Assembly (NCBI GenBank): GCA_004519485.1
Contig: CP038121.1
Span: 558,001 to 622,000, forward strand
Source of the DNA: Nannochloropsis oceanica
Lineage: Eukaryota; Sar; Eustigmatophyceae; Eustigmatales; Monodopsidaceae
Direction of reading: 5' to 3'
DNA: 64,000 nucleotides
Both the position numbers and the translations under genes were made by a program. Shown here piece by piece: positions 11,101-22,644 of this stretch. How positions within the stretch are numbered: position 1 is the stretch's first letter; the number at the start of each line of letters is the position of its first letter. The notes beneath the pieces were generated by a model. It did not search any database. It had not been told where the DNA came from and saw only the letters and a list, made by a program, of their open reading frames with translations.

Positions 11101-14100
11101 GATGTCTTCTATCCTCCCGCACTCACCAACAAGACACTCTTAAGGCGGACCATCATCTCCTCTTTGTCCGCAGGAGGGAAAGGCAGCGAAGAGGAAGAGG
11201 GTGAAAGCAAGACACGGCACGCCACGGAGAGGAGGCTGGGGTTAAAAAGGGTTTCGAAATGTTAAAAAAAAAAAATGTTTAAGTTTGGAGCTTCCATCCA
11301 TGCACATAGCAGTCGCGCTATCCGCAAATCATCTCACCTGATGTACAAGGACAAGGGTCCCTCCTCCCCCTTCGCATCTTCCCCCTCCCTGTCCGGCCAG
11401 TTTGCTAGTATGGAGAAGCGCTGCAGGAGGGCCAGGATGCACGAGAGGTATCTGTGTACATTGCCCGCCCAGAAGGAGGAGGGCGCAATCGGAGGGGCTG
11501 CGGCGCTCCCCTCAGCGGGGATGTCAGAGAAAAGATAAGGTGAGAGCGACGCCACCGTCACGCGCGTCAAGGCCGTTGGGCGTCCTGTTGCCGCAACCTC
11601 CTCCCCCATTCCCACAGCTTCGCTCTCATCGGGTGGTGTGAGCACGAGAGGGCTTAGCTTTAGAAGGAAGAGAAAGGCCGCCGTCAGCACCACCCATCGG
11701 CAACGGGCATCTTGTGGACACTGCCAGTGGGAGAGAAGGGGACAGAGGGAAGGGAGGGAAAGGGATGCTCAGTACTTAGATATTTTGATGCGGCACACGG
11801 CAGAGGACAAAGAGCACCCGCGCACCTCATCATCCTCCCTTTCAAGGAGGGTGCGGTAAAGCGTTGCATCGGCTAGAATGGTTGGGAGGAGCCAGCCGTC
11901 CTGTCACGTCCAAGGCGAGATGAGTTCACCCGGATTAAGAGAGGAAGGAAACGGAGTAGGGCGAGATGTGACGTCGGATGGAAATTGTATGTTTCCTACA
12001 AGCGCCTATTCTCCCTTCCCTTCGTTTGGCCCTTTCCCTCCCCTGACCTGCATCCTGCCGTGTCGCTGTCCGTCCAGCAGGCACAGCCACACTACTTCTC
12101 CCACCAAACCGGCGCTGGCCGCCGACTCCTCCAGGGACCCCACGGCCTGTCATGGGAGATATGGAATATGGGTGTTGGAGCGGGAGGGAGGCAATAACAT
12201 TGGAGGCAGAGTGCGAGGATGAAGGGTGAAGTGGAGGGGTAATAACGGGACGAAAGCATGCACCAACCTGTAGGAGGCAGGCCGCCATGGTCTCATAAAG
12301 GGGAAGCGGCATCCACTTAAGCGCGATGACGGCCAGGGCCAGCGCCTGGCGAATGGGGACGAAAGGAAAAGGAAAAGTTTACAAGGCTGGCGCTGCGTCT
12401 TCATCGCTTCTCTCTCTCTTTGTCCTTGCATACAAGCTCACCTCCTCCACCTCGGAGGGTTCCCTGAGAAGCTGCGCCACGTGCAGCAGCCGCTCCAGGC
12501 ATGCCGGAGCAAGGTGCTGGCGGTGGTGGTGGAGGGCGGGTAGGTGGAGTAGGTCTAGAAGGGACCTGAGCGCAGGAAGCGAGACACTCTGCGACGACGA
12601 AGACTGACATAAGGTAGGGGAAGGAGTGGACGAAGGAAGCGAGAAAAGGACAGTTGGTGGGAGACGCATGAGTGAGTGTGCCCGAGTGTAAGAGAGAGAG
12701 AGATCTGCTTGTCTTGCGTCTTTCTCACCCCTAACGCCGCGGGCAAGAGATTGGTGAGGATCCACTCGTTGCTGGCTTGGCGGTAGTGGCTTGCCCAGTA
12801 GACGGCCGCTGAGGGCAGATGCACCACGGCGCTCCTGAGGGATGTGGAGAGGGGAAGAATCAGGAGAGGAGTGAAAGTCAGTAGAAAAGCCGAGCTCGAG
12901 CCGTCTGGCCAGCAAGTACGTACTTGTTTCGCGGGGGGTGGAGGTGCAGACCCTGGCCGTTGGTGGTTTCGAGGAGGGCATACGCGAAGAGACGAGAAAG
13001 GAAAGAGAGTGTGGAAGCGCAGGGTGAGGAAAAGGCGGATGCTCGGAGGAGCAGACGAGGGAGACGGCCAAGACCTTGCCTGTGTGGTTGAGGTTCCGGG
13101 GGATAACGGATGGACATCGTGTATGAATGATATAGATAGAATGAATCGAAGGGGGGAGGATGGGGTGCGGAGTGGAAGAAAGAAGAGCTCACCGAAGAAG
13201 GGAAAGTGCGATCTCTTGGGCCGACTCGGTTGGAAGCGGCGCCTTGCTGCCTCTACCCAGCAGCGTCCTGACCTCGCTGTCTAGCGCACGTGGCGCTCCT
13301 ACCTCCAGCATCGCGTCCAAGGCATAGAAAGCAGCAGCGCTGGTGCGGTCTCGCGGGGATTCGCTGGCCTGAGTACCGAGGGAGGGGGAGGGAAGTGAGG
13401 AGGCCGGAGGGATCTCATGGCGGGGTCAAAGGGGTGAATGCGGAGACTTCCTTCCGCCTCTTTTAGAATTACATATCCTCTTCGCACCTCAAAGAAGAGT
13501 TTGAGCATGTCCATGATACCGTCTCTCGCCTCTTGCCGGAAGCGTGTCTCGTCGGCCTGGGATTGGAAGGGGGCCACCACTTGGGAGAGGGACAGGGTGT
13601 CCACGCCAGCCGCAAGCCGAGGCAAAACCTCTCCAAGGTTCAGGAGGACCGTTTCCCGAAGCTGACATCGTGGGCTGGAAGGAGAGAGCGCATGCTTCAG
13701 GGCGGCGAGGAAGACGATATCTCTGGGTGGTGTGGAGGCAGTAAATATGGAAGTGGCATGAGGGAAAAGAGAGGGTTTTATCGGGTCCAGGAGATCCGGA
13801 GATTGGAAATAGGAGGATGGAGTGGATGGGAGTGCATGCCAAGTCACGAACACACGCATACATACAGATAAACTTAACATACCGTAGCAGTACCACCAGG
13901 TGCGTGTCCGTCACAGTGCTCAACAAAGCACGAATGGCCCACACACCCACGTCACCATTCTTTTTCAGACATCCTTCTTCTGCCCCCTCCTCCGCATCAT
14001 CGTCACCATCATCGTTGCCATCGTATTTTTCTTCTTCTTCCGTTCCCTTCCCAAGCTCACTCAGAACGCAGGCCACGAGCCTCTCGACCAAGTCCGGCGC

Positions 14101-14397
14101 GGCGAAGACATGTGGGGCAAGTGCTTTGCCCTGGGCCAGGACTCGGTAGGTGAGCAAACGGACAGCGGGTATGGCGGAAGCATCGAGACCCTGGGAAAGG
14201 AGGACGGCCAGCGTCGACCGCGGCAAATGACTCGCGGCGGCGGGCAAGGCGGCTCCAGCAGCACCAGGGAAGGGAGGAAGAAGGAGGAGGAGTTGCTGAA
14301 GAGAGGTTTCCAAGACCTTGGCGCTTCCGCTGCCGACGTCGACTCGCCCCACAAAGGCGGATGCCTTGACGGCCTTCATGCCTCTGTGTTTGTACAT
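8200..14397 (-). CDS. large helical-repeat (HEAT/ARM-like) protein, many exons
   Basis: One long minus-strand gene is the simplest reading of a chain of open stretches with matching splice sites from 14397 to the stop at 8200-8202. The first exon, 13883-14397, starts at MYKHRG or MKAVKAS and contains SLQQLLLLLPPFPG and RLLTYRVLAQGKALAPHVF. It ends at a strong GTATGT donor. Others cover about 13180-13722 (LRETVLLNLGEVLPRL), 12720-12840 (VYWASHYRQASNEWILTNLL), 12440-12600, 12260-12350, 12060-12160, 11330-11690, 11110-11240, 10780-11030, 10521-10686, 9980-10430, 9670-9800, 9350-9600 and 8200-8910. All show amphipathic helices with leucine patterns and no catalytic motif, as in alpha-solenoid scaffolds. 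A focadhesin-like or similar protein is possible, but I cannot name it. The exon borders listed are approximate and two genes are not excluded. Confidence 0.5.
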
Positions 14398-14803
14398 GGA
14401 TGTGGGGGGTGGTTGGCCATGTCCAACGTCATTGACCTCGCCACGGCGGGCGCATCGGGCTCGCCCGGTTCGCCGAATCGTTGCTGCTTCGTCGTGGTAG
14501 GGCAGGGGCAAGCAGTCCTTCCCCGTCCATTTCGAATAAAGACCCTCGCGGACACCCCAGCAAGAGGAGTTCCGGCGCATCATGCAAATACACCACTGGG
14601 CACTTATCTGTTCACCTACATGGCCGCAGGGATGCGTGTGGGCGTGGCATCGCGGCCATGGCGGCCCTCGATGGTACCGCCCTTCCATTCCCCGTACAAG
14701 TGAGGACCGGAATTTGCTTCTGTACCTTCTACTATGGTGAATGAAGACACAAATTACACGTGTACGCTTTTCCCCCGTCCCCTCAACCCTCCAGGTAAAC
14801 AAA
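14398..14803. promoter_or_regulatory. divergent promoter region, helical-repeat gene and GT60 gene
   Basis: About 400 bp separate two start codons that point away from each other. The call rests on layout; I see no defined element. Confidence 0.35.
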
Positions 14804-17800
14804 ATGGACCGGAGAAGATGGATGCTCTTTGTCTTGCTCTGTGTGGCCCGCCCGGCGGCTGCGAAGGAAGGAGACCAGAACCCGATGGTAGGTAATACAT
14901 TAGTGTGTATGTGTCACTTTCTCAACATGGGCATGTTCGAAAATGTACCGATCTCTTTCTTTGCTGCAAGCTGTCCTGATAAAGCTGTCCTGATAAGCTG
15001 ACACATTCTTCACCCACGAAAACTTCGACCATGCCTGAAGGTGTACGATGGCGGCTCCTGGCACGATTTAGACGAAAATATGGTGCCCGGAGAATCCCAA
15101 CCGTAAGTACATTTCCCAAAGCTTCATTTGCAATCTTCTCCCCTTACCACCAATACTCTTGCCATCCTCCAGGTATCCTCCCGTATCGGACTCGTGGCAG
15201 CAGCCGGAGACATCCATCCACGTGCAAATCTCCTCCTTCCGGGACCACCGATGCCCCAAGTGAGTGCCCACATCTCGTCTTGGGAGGTTTCAGAGAAAAA
15301 TAGAGGTGATTGCCTACACTCAAACTACCTTGCCGCACAAAGTCGCCTCCCGCGTACTCACTTTTCGCTCCTGTCGTCACTCCCCCCTCAGGACGCTGTA
15401 TAATCTTTTCACGAAGGCCAAGTACCCTGACCGCGTGCACGCTGGGGTGGTCCAGCAGAACAGCGAGGGGGACGTTGGTGAGAGAGATGGAAAAGGGAGG
15501 GATTGAAGGAAGAATAGAGATTGTGACTCCTGGCCCAATCCTCTTGAATTAAAATTCATCCGTGTTCAAATTGGTCCATTTTCAAATTTATGCATTTTTT
15601 CGTAGACTGCCTATTCAAGTACTGCCAGTTGATGACAAAGGAGCTTGGCCAGGAACCCAAAAAAGGAAATGCCGTGCCCGGCAAGAGCCGCCTGGTACGT
15701 AAAGCGGGGTGAGAGGACGTCAGGGAGGGAACGCTGGCAGGAGGGATGGGTGGCGCACGTATGTGCCCTGGTGGCACTTGGAATGATCTTTCTTGCCTGT
15801 CGTTCACTTTCCTCTATCTGACTTCCTTCTCTCTGACATAGGACCCGTTTGTACTGGAGAACTGTCCATATGTGGACCAAATCAAGATCATGCGCGTGTC
15901 GGCCGAAGAGGCCAAGGGCCCCACCTATGGCCGGTGAGGAAAAAGAGGGCAGGGAGGAGGGGGTACTGGACGAGATGTCTGAACCTGAGTTTCGAAGCAC
16001 GGAAAAGGTGGCAATGATGCACTTGCCCAGCACACACTTCACTCGCGTTTCAATTCAGGTACCTCGGCTCAAAGCTGATAGGGGATGAGGAATTCTGCAT
16101 GCAGACCGACGCGCACATGGATGTAAGTAAATGCACGTCCGCCCGTTCCTACTCTTCCCTTCTTGTCTCCCTCCCTCACTTTTAGTCGTTCCTTCCTTCC
16201 ATTCCATTTCCCCCCGCTCCGACTCCACAGTTCCTGTTTGAGTGGGACACGCTGCTGCTGGACATGTGGAGGCTGACCCAGAACGAGTACGGGGTGCTCT
16301 CCACCTATGTCCCTCGCTTCGAGGAGATGGGCCTCAACGCGAACGATCGATGGGAGGTGCGTGCAGAGAGGGAGGAGAGAGAGGAGAGGAACGGCAGGAA
16401 TCAAGGCCGCGACGTGTCTATTAATATCTCTGTTCTTTTCACCACTCTCCCCCTCAATAAATCCTCTCCTGTCGCGGCGAATGTGCAGGTGCCGCACATC
16501 TGCCGGGTCTTCTTCACCCCGGGAGACGGCATGCCGCGCAACGAGCAAGCGAAGGCTGCCATGTGGCTCACGCGGTACGTCCGGAGGCAAAGGAGGAGGA
16601 AAGGTCCGGAGGTAATGGAGTAGGAAAGGAATGATGACGAACCAGAAAGCGAAAGCCCTCTTGTCATGGCTCGCCCTTCATTCGTTCCTCTTATCGCTCC
16701 CGCCCCACACATTCGACCTCACTTCCAACAGCCCCAAGATGACCAGCACTTGGGCCGCAGGCTTTGCTTTTAATAAGGTAAAAGGCAGACAGCGAGAACT
16801 CAGCGAGTCAACCAAAGAGGAAAAAGAAAAGGGAATGCCCGCCTGTAAGCAGCCCGCCTCTTCCGCTCTCAATTTTCCTCCCTACCTCGCGTCCCTCCAC
16901 TAGTGCCACGCCGACAAGCGCACCCCATACGACCCTCACTTACCCTCGCTCTTCGACGGGGAGGAATATTCACGGTTCGCCCGTCTCTGGACACGGTAAG
17001 GCCGAAGAAAGAGGGAAGGGCGGAAGTGGGGAGGGAGGGAGGAAAAGGTCTTGACTCACACTCACGCACGTGTGCCCTCCTCCCTTTGTGGCACCTTTCC
17101 ACGCACTCACTCGACACCTACCTGACACCCGCACAAATATTTCACATCAACAAATCCTTTCTCTCTGGTGCAGGGGTTATGATGTGTACACACCACACCG
17201 GTCCGTCGTTTATCACGACTACAACCACGGCCCTGACACCTCCGTCACCTCATCCTGGTCTCGCAGGGGCCAGGAGCTGCAGGTAGGGGGGCTTGGCGAA
17301 GTGAAGAAAGAGGAGCAAGAGTAAAGAAGGAGGAACGAGGAAGAAGGAGGTGGAATTACTGCAAGATCTGCCGCCTACCTCTAATTTTCCATATTCGCTA
17401 TCTCTGCACCTCCCCCAGCGCTCACGGAGTAGGCTGAATGTGCTGCTAGGCTACAAAGACGCCCCCGTTGCTCGCAACAGCACCGGGGCCCACGACTTGA
17501 TGGGAAAGTGGGACCTGGGCACACGCCGCAGCCTCGCACAGCTGATTGACTTCACGGGTGTTGACACCATCAACCGCGAGGTGGGCGAGGGGGAGAAAGG
17601 AAAAGGAGGGAGAAAGGAGGTGGTCTTCCAGGCCCTCCATGCCATGGCTGCACACTTCCTCTACAGACTCTCATTCATTCTCTCTTATCTCACGCAGGTG
17701 ATCCACTCGTCATGCCAGCGCTTGGCTTGGGTGCCCTTTGAGCGGCCTGGCGAGGGTATCGACGACGACATAGACCCCTTCCACGCTCAGCGTCTGTTGG

Positions 17801-18364
17801 GGGAGAGGCAGCAAGGACAGCTGGAGGAGAATAGCAGACTCACTCCGGCCATGTGGAAGAGCTGGAGTGCGAAGGTAAAATTGCGGGATGATTACTGGGA
17901 GACACTGGTATCACTGTGGGAAATTCTAGTCTTTTGTGCCGCGGCAGCATGCTGTGTCTTCCACCAGCCCCCCTCGTGTCCCCCCTGTGAACGATCTCTC
18001 ACGACCGACTCCACACTTTTGGCCCTCGTCCCTCCAATTCCCTCTTCTTCAGACTGCCCCCTGGACCATTACAATTCTGTGGCTGGCGGTGGCTGTCCTG
18101 GTGGGTGTTTTTGTCAAGCGCCAGCGGGTCGCCACCTCCTCCTCTTTTTTGCCCTCCTCTTCCCCCTCCTCCTCCTCCCACAACAGCAGTAGAAGAGCCC
18201 TCGCCTCCCTCCACCCGCATGGAGGAGGGCCGAGAGGAGGCCTGTTTGCCGCTCCACTTGCCAATTTCCCCGTTCATTCCTCAGCCGTTACCGCGCACCG
18301 GTATTTCGATGGAGGGAAAGGGGAGGCTGGAGGAGGACGTATAGTTCATCAGATGGATGTGTAA
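14804..18364 (+). CDS. GT60-family GlcNAc-transferase-like glycosyltransferase, membrane anchored
   Basis: Fifteen exons (14804-14887, 15041-15102, 15173-15259, 15392-15477, 15606-15694, 15842-15933, 16059-16122, 16231-16356, 16489-16574, 16732-16777, 16904-16995, 17174-17282, 17419-17580, 17698-17874, 18053-18364) sum to exactly 558 codons with consistent phases. Residues 1-21 form a signal peptide (MDRRRWMLFVLLCVARPAAA). The core is the PF11397 GlcNAc-transferase fold: VQISSFRDHRCPKTLYNLF, then RVHAGVVQQN, EEAKGPTYGRYLGSKL and the metal-binding DxD-like QTDAHMDF. The family adds GlcNAc to hydroxyproline or Ser/Thr of proteins. Unlike the soluble Skp1 enzyme of Dictyostelium, this one has a leader and a C-terminal membrane helix (TITILWLAVAVLVGVFV), so it should work in the ER or Golgi. 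The least certain junction is the exon 2 acceptor (CTGAAG|GTG), which follows a duplicated CTGTCCTGATAA. Confidence 0.8.
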
Positions 18365-18621
18365 GAAAAAGGGGCTTAGGGGAAAGCCGAAGCACATATG
18401 AAAGATACGAAATGCCGAATCGTTGCCAGCGAAAACATAAAGAAAAAGCAACTGGGCATGCGCCAGGTTGAAGTCGATCACGAATTTTCTACTTGTTGCA
18501 TTTGATATAGGCTTTGTGCCTGAATGTCGAAGACTGCATTTCTCAACCCCTACCACACAGGCCCCTCCGGTACTTCCCTCCCTTAGACGCCGCCGGCTAA
18601 GACCAGGTTGACTGCAGGCCA

Positions 18622-19537
18622 TCATGTTGATCGACTTGGGCGGTATCGGGCAGGCATAACGCTCATGACTCGAAGTGCCCCCCCCGCCTCATCCGCCTCC
18701 TCGTCCGAATCGGAGTCACTGCTACTGTCGTCCTCCTCCTCATCATCCACATCTTCATCTTCGCTGCTGGTGCCCGAAGTCAGGGTCGAATTTGCGAGCC
18801 CTGAAGCCACCGCATCCCGCTGCTCTCGACGCCTTTGTTTTCGATGCGCGTTTTCCCGGCGCGCCTTCTCCATAGCCTTCTCCTCCTCCTCCTCGGCGAC
18901 GCTGCGTGGATGCAGGGCGCAGGCCAAGTGCTTGAGGGCCAGGTTGGGCCAGAGCTTCCGGGAGGGTAGCACTAGACCCGTCATCGGTGAAGTGCGATGG
19001 CCCCGTGTCAGCCAGGCCTCGATTGAGGCACGCTCGTAGCTGTGCCCGTCACATGTCAGAACGGGGTCTCTTGTGGATGAGCGAGAGATGAGGGGGAAGA
19101 AGAATAGAAATTTTGAGGAAAAAGGGAAGTTGTGAGACTCTGGAATAAAGAGATACTATGGAAAAAATACAATGGGTAGATCTGATGTACAGCATGGAAA
19201 AGAGATAGTAGGTCGCCCTCTCGAGGAGGCAGCGCATGAGGGACCGAAGCAGAGTGTGTTGGAGGATGAGGGGACGCAAGTCTGCTAGGGAGTGTTCGGT
19301 CGCTTTTTTGTCCACCTCCAACGCAGCTGACCAGCGATAAAACCTGAAGAAGTCCCCGTCTCTATTATTTCTCCATTTCACCCGTTGTACAATAGTCTTT
19401 GCTTGGGGGGAGGAAAATGGACGTGTCAATCGTGGCAATTACCTCATAATGCAGCGGGAGATGGGACACAGAAGTGGTTCAAGCGCCGCGTCGTGCAAAG
19501 GCTGTAGTGGATGGGCGGCTTTCGCGGTGGTATCCAT
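18622..19537 (-). CDS. small U-box protein, probable E3 ubiquitin ligase
   Basis: Two exons, 19443-19537 and 18622-19069, joined in phase 2 (AG + A), give 180 residues. The joint rebuilds a U-box: LEPLLCPISRCIMR followed by DPVLTCDGHSYERASIEAWL and a PMTGLVLPSRKLWPNLALK end. It has the conserved P-I start, DPV, DGxxYER, the aromatic-x-x-Trp-Leu helix and the final N-x-x-L. U-boxes recruit E2 enzymes and transfer ubiquitin. After the domain there is a basic coiled stretch and an acidic Ser/Asp/Glu-rich tail, but no WD40 or armadillo repeats, so the substrate-binding part is minimal. An open frame inside the 373-bp intron is best taken as chance, because the exons join at exactly the right place in the domain. 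Confidence 0.8.
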
Positions 19538-20119
19538 CTGGGAGTGTGTGGGGTGGATGAGGTGAAACCCAGGAAGTGGAGGTTGTGTTGCAAGCCGGCA
19601 TCCCAACGTAAACATTCAGGTGCTTGTTCTTCGTCAGAAGTTGAGGAGCGAAGGCGCTCGGTCGTGAAAGGATCAAGAGCAGAGTACTAGCAGGCAAAAT
19701 GCTTGAGCAGCTACAAGGTAAATACCGTTCGAGGCTGCTATTATTAGGTGCACTTATCTCTCTTGGACAGTCAGACAGGGCGGACAGTCGCAACGCCTGC
19801 AACGTTCCCTTGCAACGATCCCTTGAATTCGGGGAGAAAATGAGATGGCGCATAATCAATTGAGAACCATACGAACGCGGGGAACAGCGCAGAAATTTAT
19901 TCAACAATCACTGACTGGGCAGTCGTGTACGTGGTGTTGGTTGTATGTGTCCCTGCTGGCTATGACCAGAAAGAAATAGTGGTGCCAGGTCGTTCGTTAC
20001 TCTGGGCAAGTGCGGTGGTTCACGTTGGGGTGATTCGTCTTTCCCTTGGCTTCTACACCCCATACCACCGCGCACCGCGCATATGAAGGATACGATGACA
20101 AGAACAACATAAGAAAATG
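19538..20119. other. region between U-box gene and small unknown gene
   Basis: Open frames exist on the minus strand (for example around 19479-19907 and 19908-20210), but none has a recognised domain or a convincing exon chain. I call no gene here. Confidence 0.35.
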
Positions 20120-20452
20120 TCAGACAATCTGCAAAGCCACGTTTCCCGTAAAAATGGCCGGTACATTTTGTTCGAGCACCACCCCATCTCGAGGATCGCC
20201 TTTCAAGCATCTCTCCAGAGTTATTTCAAGGTCTAGAAGTAGGGCTTTAAACATATTCTCTATTTCAAATGGATCAGAATACATGTTTTCATCATTAACG
20301 ATCTTGAGCAAGGACTTGCCTCATGTGCTGTCTCTTTAACAAAAGCTAGTAGACTCACGATAGTAGAGCATTGAGAGTGCTTGTCGTTCGCCGGCGATAC
20401 TATCTCTATTCTCGTCTTCCTCCGCGTAAATTTTCGAGACTTCACATACCAT
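20120..20452 (-). CDS. small hypothetical protein
   Basis: Two exons, 20359-20452 (MVCEVSKIYAEEDENRDSIA, ending at a GTGAGT donor) and 20120-20319, joined in phase 1, give 97 residues. The second exon encodes KSLLKIVNDENMYSDPFEIE and then MFKALLLDLEITLERCL, which is ordinary helical composition. The acceptor (CACATGAG|GC) lacks a good polypyrimidine tract, so the join is uncertain. The family is not recognised. Confidence 0.4.
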
Positions 20453-21395
20453 GCTTATAAGCAAATTTAAATAAAGGCAGGCTTTCACGCATACATGAAC
20501 GATGTTGGTCAGGGATCTAAGAGGGTTAAGAGAGTTAGAGGATTTAGAGGATTAGAGGGAAATGTGCTTGGAAAGCTCAAACCACCGCTTGTTTTTTCTT
20601 TTAAGGCTTTATTCTGTATTAACCTTGATATCATCACATAAAACTGACTCTTGGCACTTCAGTCTTATGTGTTTTAGCTACCGAAGAGGCCATAAAGGTC
20701 GATTCAGGTAGGCGAGGCGTGGAATATGGTGATACCACTTTCAAACGTTCCAATGAAAAAAATGATTTAAACGACATGTTCAAAGCACTCCACGAGCCAC
20801 GATTCTCATGACGAAAGACACAAATACAGGCTTGTAGAATCAGTTTGACGACCAGACTTTATTGATGAAGCCGTCTAGGACTTCGACTCCCAAATTCCTA
20901 CAGCTTACGGGCTTGGACCCCCTCCGAGAAAACAATGGCTGGCTGGGCCACACCCATATGACTTTTTATGATGGCCACCCCTCCATCATGCCTCCCTGCT
21001 TTCCTTGACCCCTCTTTTCCTTTCAGACGACAGGGCAATACCAGTGCCGGCTCGCCTCTTCGTCTTGTCAACTTCGTGGGACGTTCGTAACGTGCCGTCG
21101 GGCATCCAACGCCGGGCCCATGCATCATGAGGACACGTTTTGATCGATGGTCGCTCTAGTGCCTACGCGCATCGCATTCCCCAGGCCAAGCCATATGGCA
21201 TGGCTCATGTACCTAGAGACCCGTCATGCCTGTTGCCCATGCTGCAGTCCAACATGAGACCCTCCCTTCTTCCCACTCTCCTCATCTAATCCTAGGTCGC
21301 CTCGCCTTGCCTGAGTCCTTCCCTCCCAGGGCTCATTTTTACCTTCCTTCCCGACCCACGCCATGCCATGTAAGTGATAGATAGAGGAGCAATGG
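20453..21395. other. AT-richer intergenic stretch, nothing recognised
   Basis: This is 940 bases with lower GC than the surrounding genes. A minus-strand open frame at 20898-21128 has no recognisable feature. The right part is the likely upstream region of the Rab gene. Confidence 0.4.
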
Positions 21396-22644
21396 ATGAC
21401 ATCAAGCCATACGTTTTTTAAAGTGGCCTCTGGAAAAAACCAACGCAACACCTCTGCACCACCAAACGCAGCGCTCGTCTTCAAATTCATCGTGGTTGGG
21501 AACACGGATGTCGGCAAGTCCTCACTCCTCCTTCAGTTTGTAGAACACCGATTTAATGAGAAACATGCCATGACGGTACGCTTTATTGGAGAGATTAGAT
21601 GTTTAAATAGGGATGCTCTGCGAGAGCTTGTCCTAGACGTATGTCGTGCTCCATAATTCTGCCTCTTTCGTTCCCTTGCTCTGTCCACCGTTCAACCATG
21701 TCCATCGCTCGGTTCAAAGCCACTTTGTTTTTATATTCCTCATCCGTATATTGTAGATCGGCGTAGAGTATGGGCTGAAGCCGGCACAAGTCAAGGGCCG
21801 CGACATCCAGATCGAGATTTGGGACACGGCCGGGCAAGAGTGCTACATGGCTTTGACACGCTCGTAAGCTAGCATGGCAGGAAGAGGTTTAGTCTGGGAA
21901 GAGGAAGCAGTCGGGCATCCTGAGCTTAGATTCCATGTATTTCATGCTTATGGAACCGTTGTATCTTTGCTTGTGTATCGTGCTCGTTGCCCGTCCCCAG
22001 CTACTCATAGGCCCACCCCTCCTCCCCCAACAGGTACTACCGGAATGCCGACGGCTGTCTGGTCTGCTTCGATTTGACAAATAGAAGCAGTTTCGACAGT
22101 GTCTCCAAATGGGTTGAACACGCTCGCAGCAACAGCGGTAACCCTTACCTCGTGCTCACGCTGGTTGGCAACAAGGCCGACTGCCAGGGGAGACGACAAG
22201 TGGCGCGGGCGGAGGCGGAGGCCTTGGCAGCCCATCACGGCATGGATTGTAAGTGGGCGATTGAGATGCTTTTGTAATGCTGTTTCACTGATGCCCTTCC
22301 TCCCTCGCTCGCTTTCTGGCGGCCGCACGGTTTTTGGTCAGTGTCATTCTTAGCCTCCCTCCTTTCCGCTCTTCCTCGCAGACCGAGAAATCACTGCCAA
22401 GGATAATGAGGCCGTGCAGGGGCTCTTCCACACCACCGCAGAGCGGATCTTCAAGGCAGTCGAGAGTGGGCCGGATGGAGAGGCGGGGGCGGTGGGAAGC
22501 GATATTGTCATCGACGGAGCCGGTCGAGTCCGCCTCCGTTCCACCTCTTCCTCTTCCGCTTCCTCTTCCACCGGGAACATTGTGCTCGCTCCAGGAAAGG
22601 CCAGCGTAAATCCAAGCAGTGCCGCAGAAGGCGGTTGCTGCTAG
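21396..22644 (+). CDS. Rab-family small GTPase, Rab2/4/14-like
   Basis: Four exons (21396-21575, 21757-21863, 22034-22248, 22382-22644) sum to 255 codons including the stop. All guanine-nucleotide motifs are visible: P-loop GNTDVGKSS, switch I with MTIGVEYG, DTAGQE with a following YYRNADGCLV, NKAD, and a shifted ITAK in place of the SAK motif. The protein ends in GGCC, a double-cysteine geranylgeranylation signal. Rabs recruit tethers and motors to vesicles; IGVE-aromatic-G in switch I is the pattern of the Rab2/Rab4/Rab14 group, which acts at the Golgi and early endosomes. The N-terminus (MTSSHTFFKVASGKNQRNTS) is longer than usual. The 254 residues include a Ser-rich insert before the tail, longer than a typical 210-220. 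Confidence 0.85.

Noticed and set aside
19049-19438. Minus-strand open frame inside the U-box gene's intron
   Set aside because: It reads like protein in part, but removing it joins CPISRCIMR to DPVLTCDGHSYER exactly as in known U-boxes, with correct splice sites and phase.
21874-22353. Other open frames within the Rab gene
   Set aside because: They overlap Rab exons in other frames and lack any GTPase motif.
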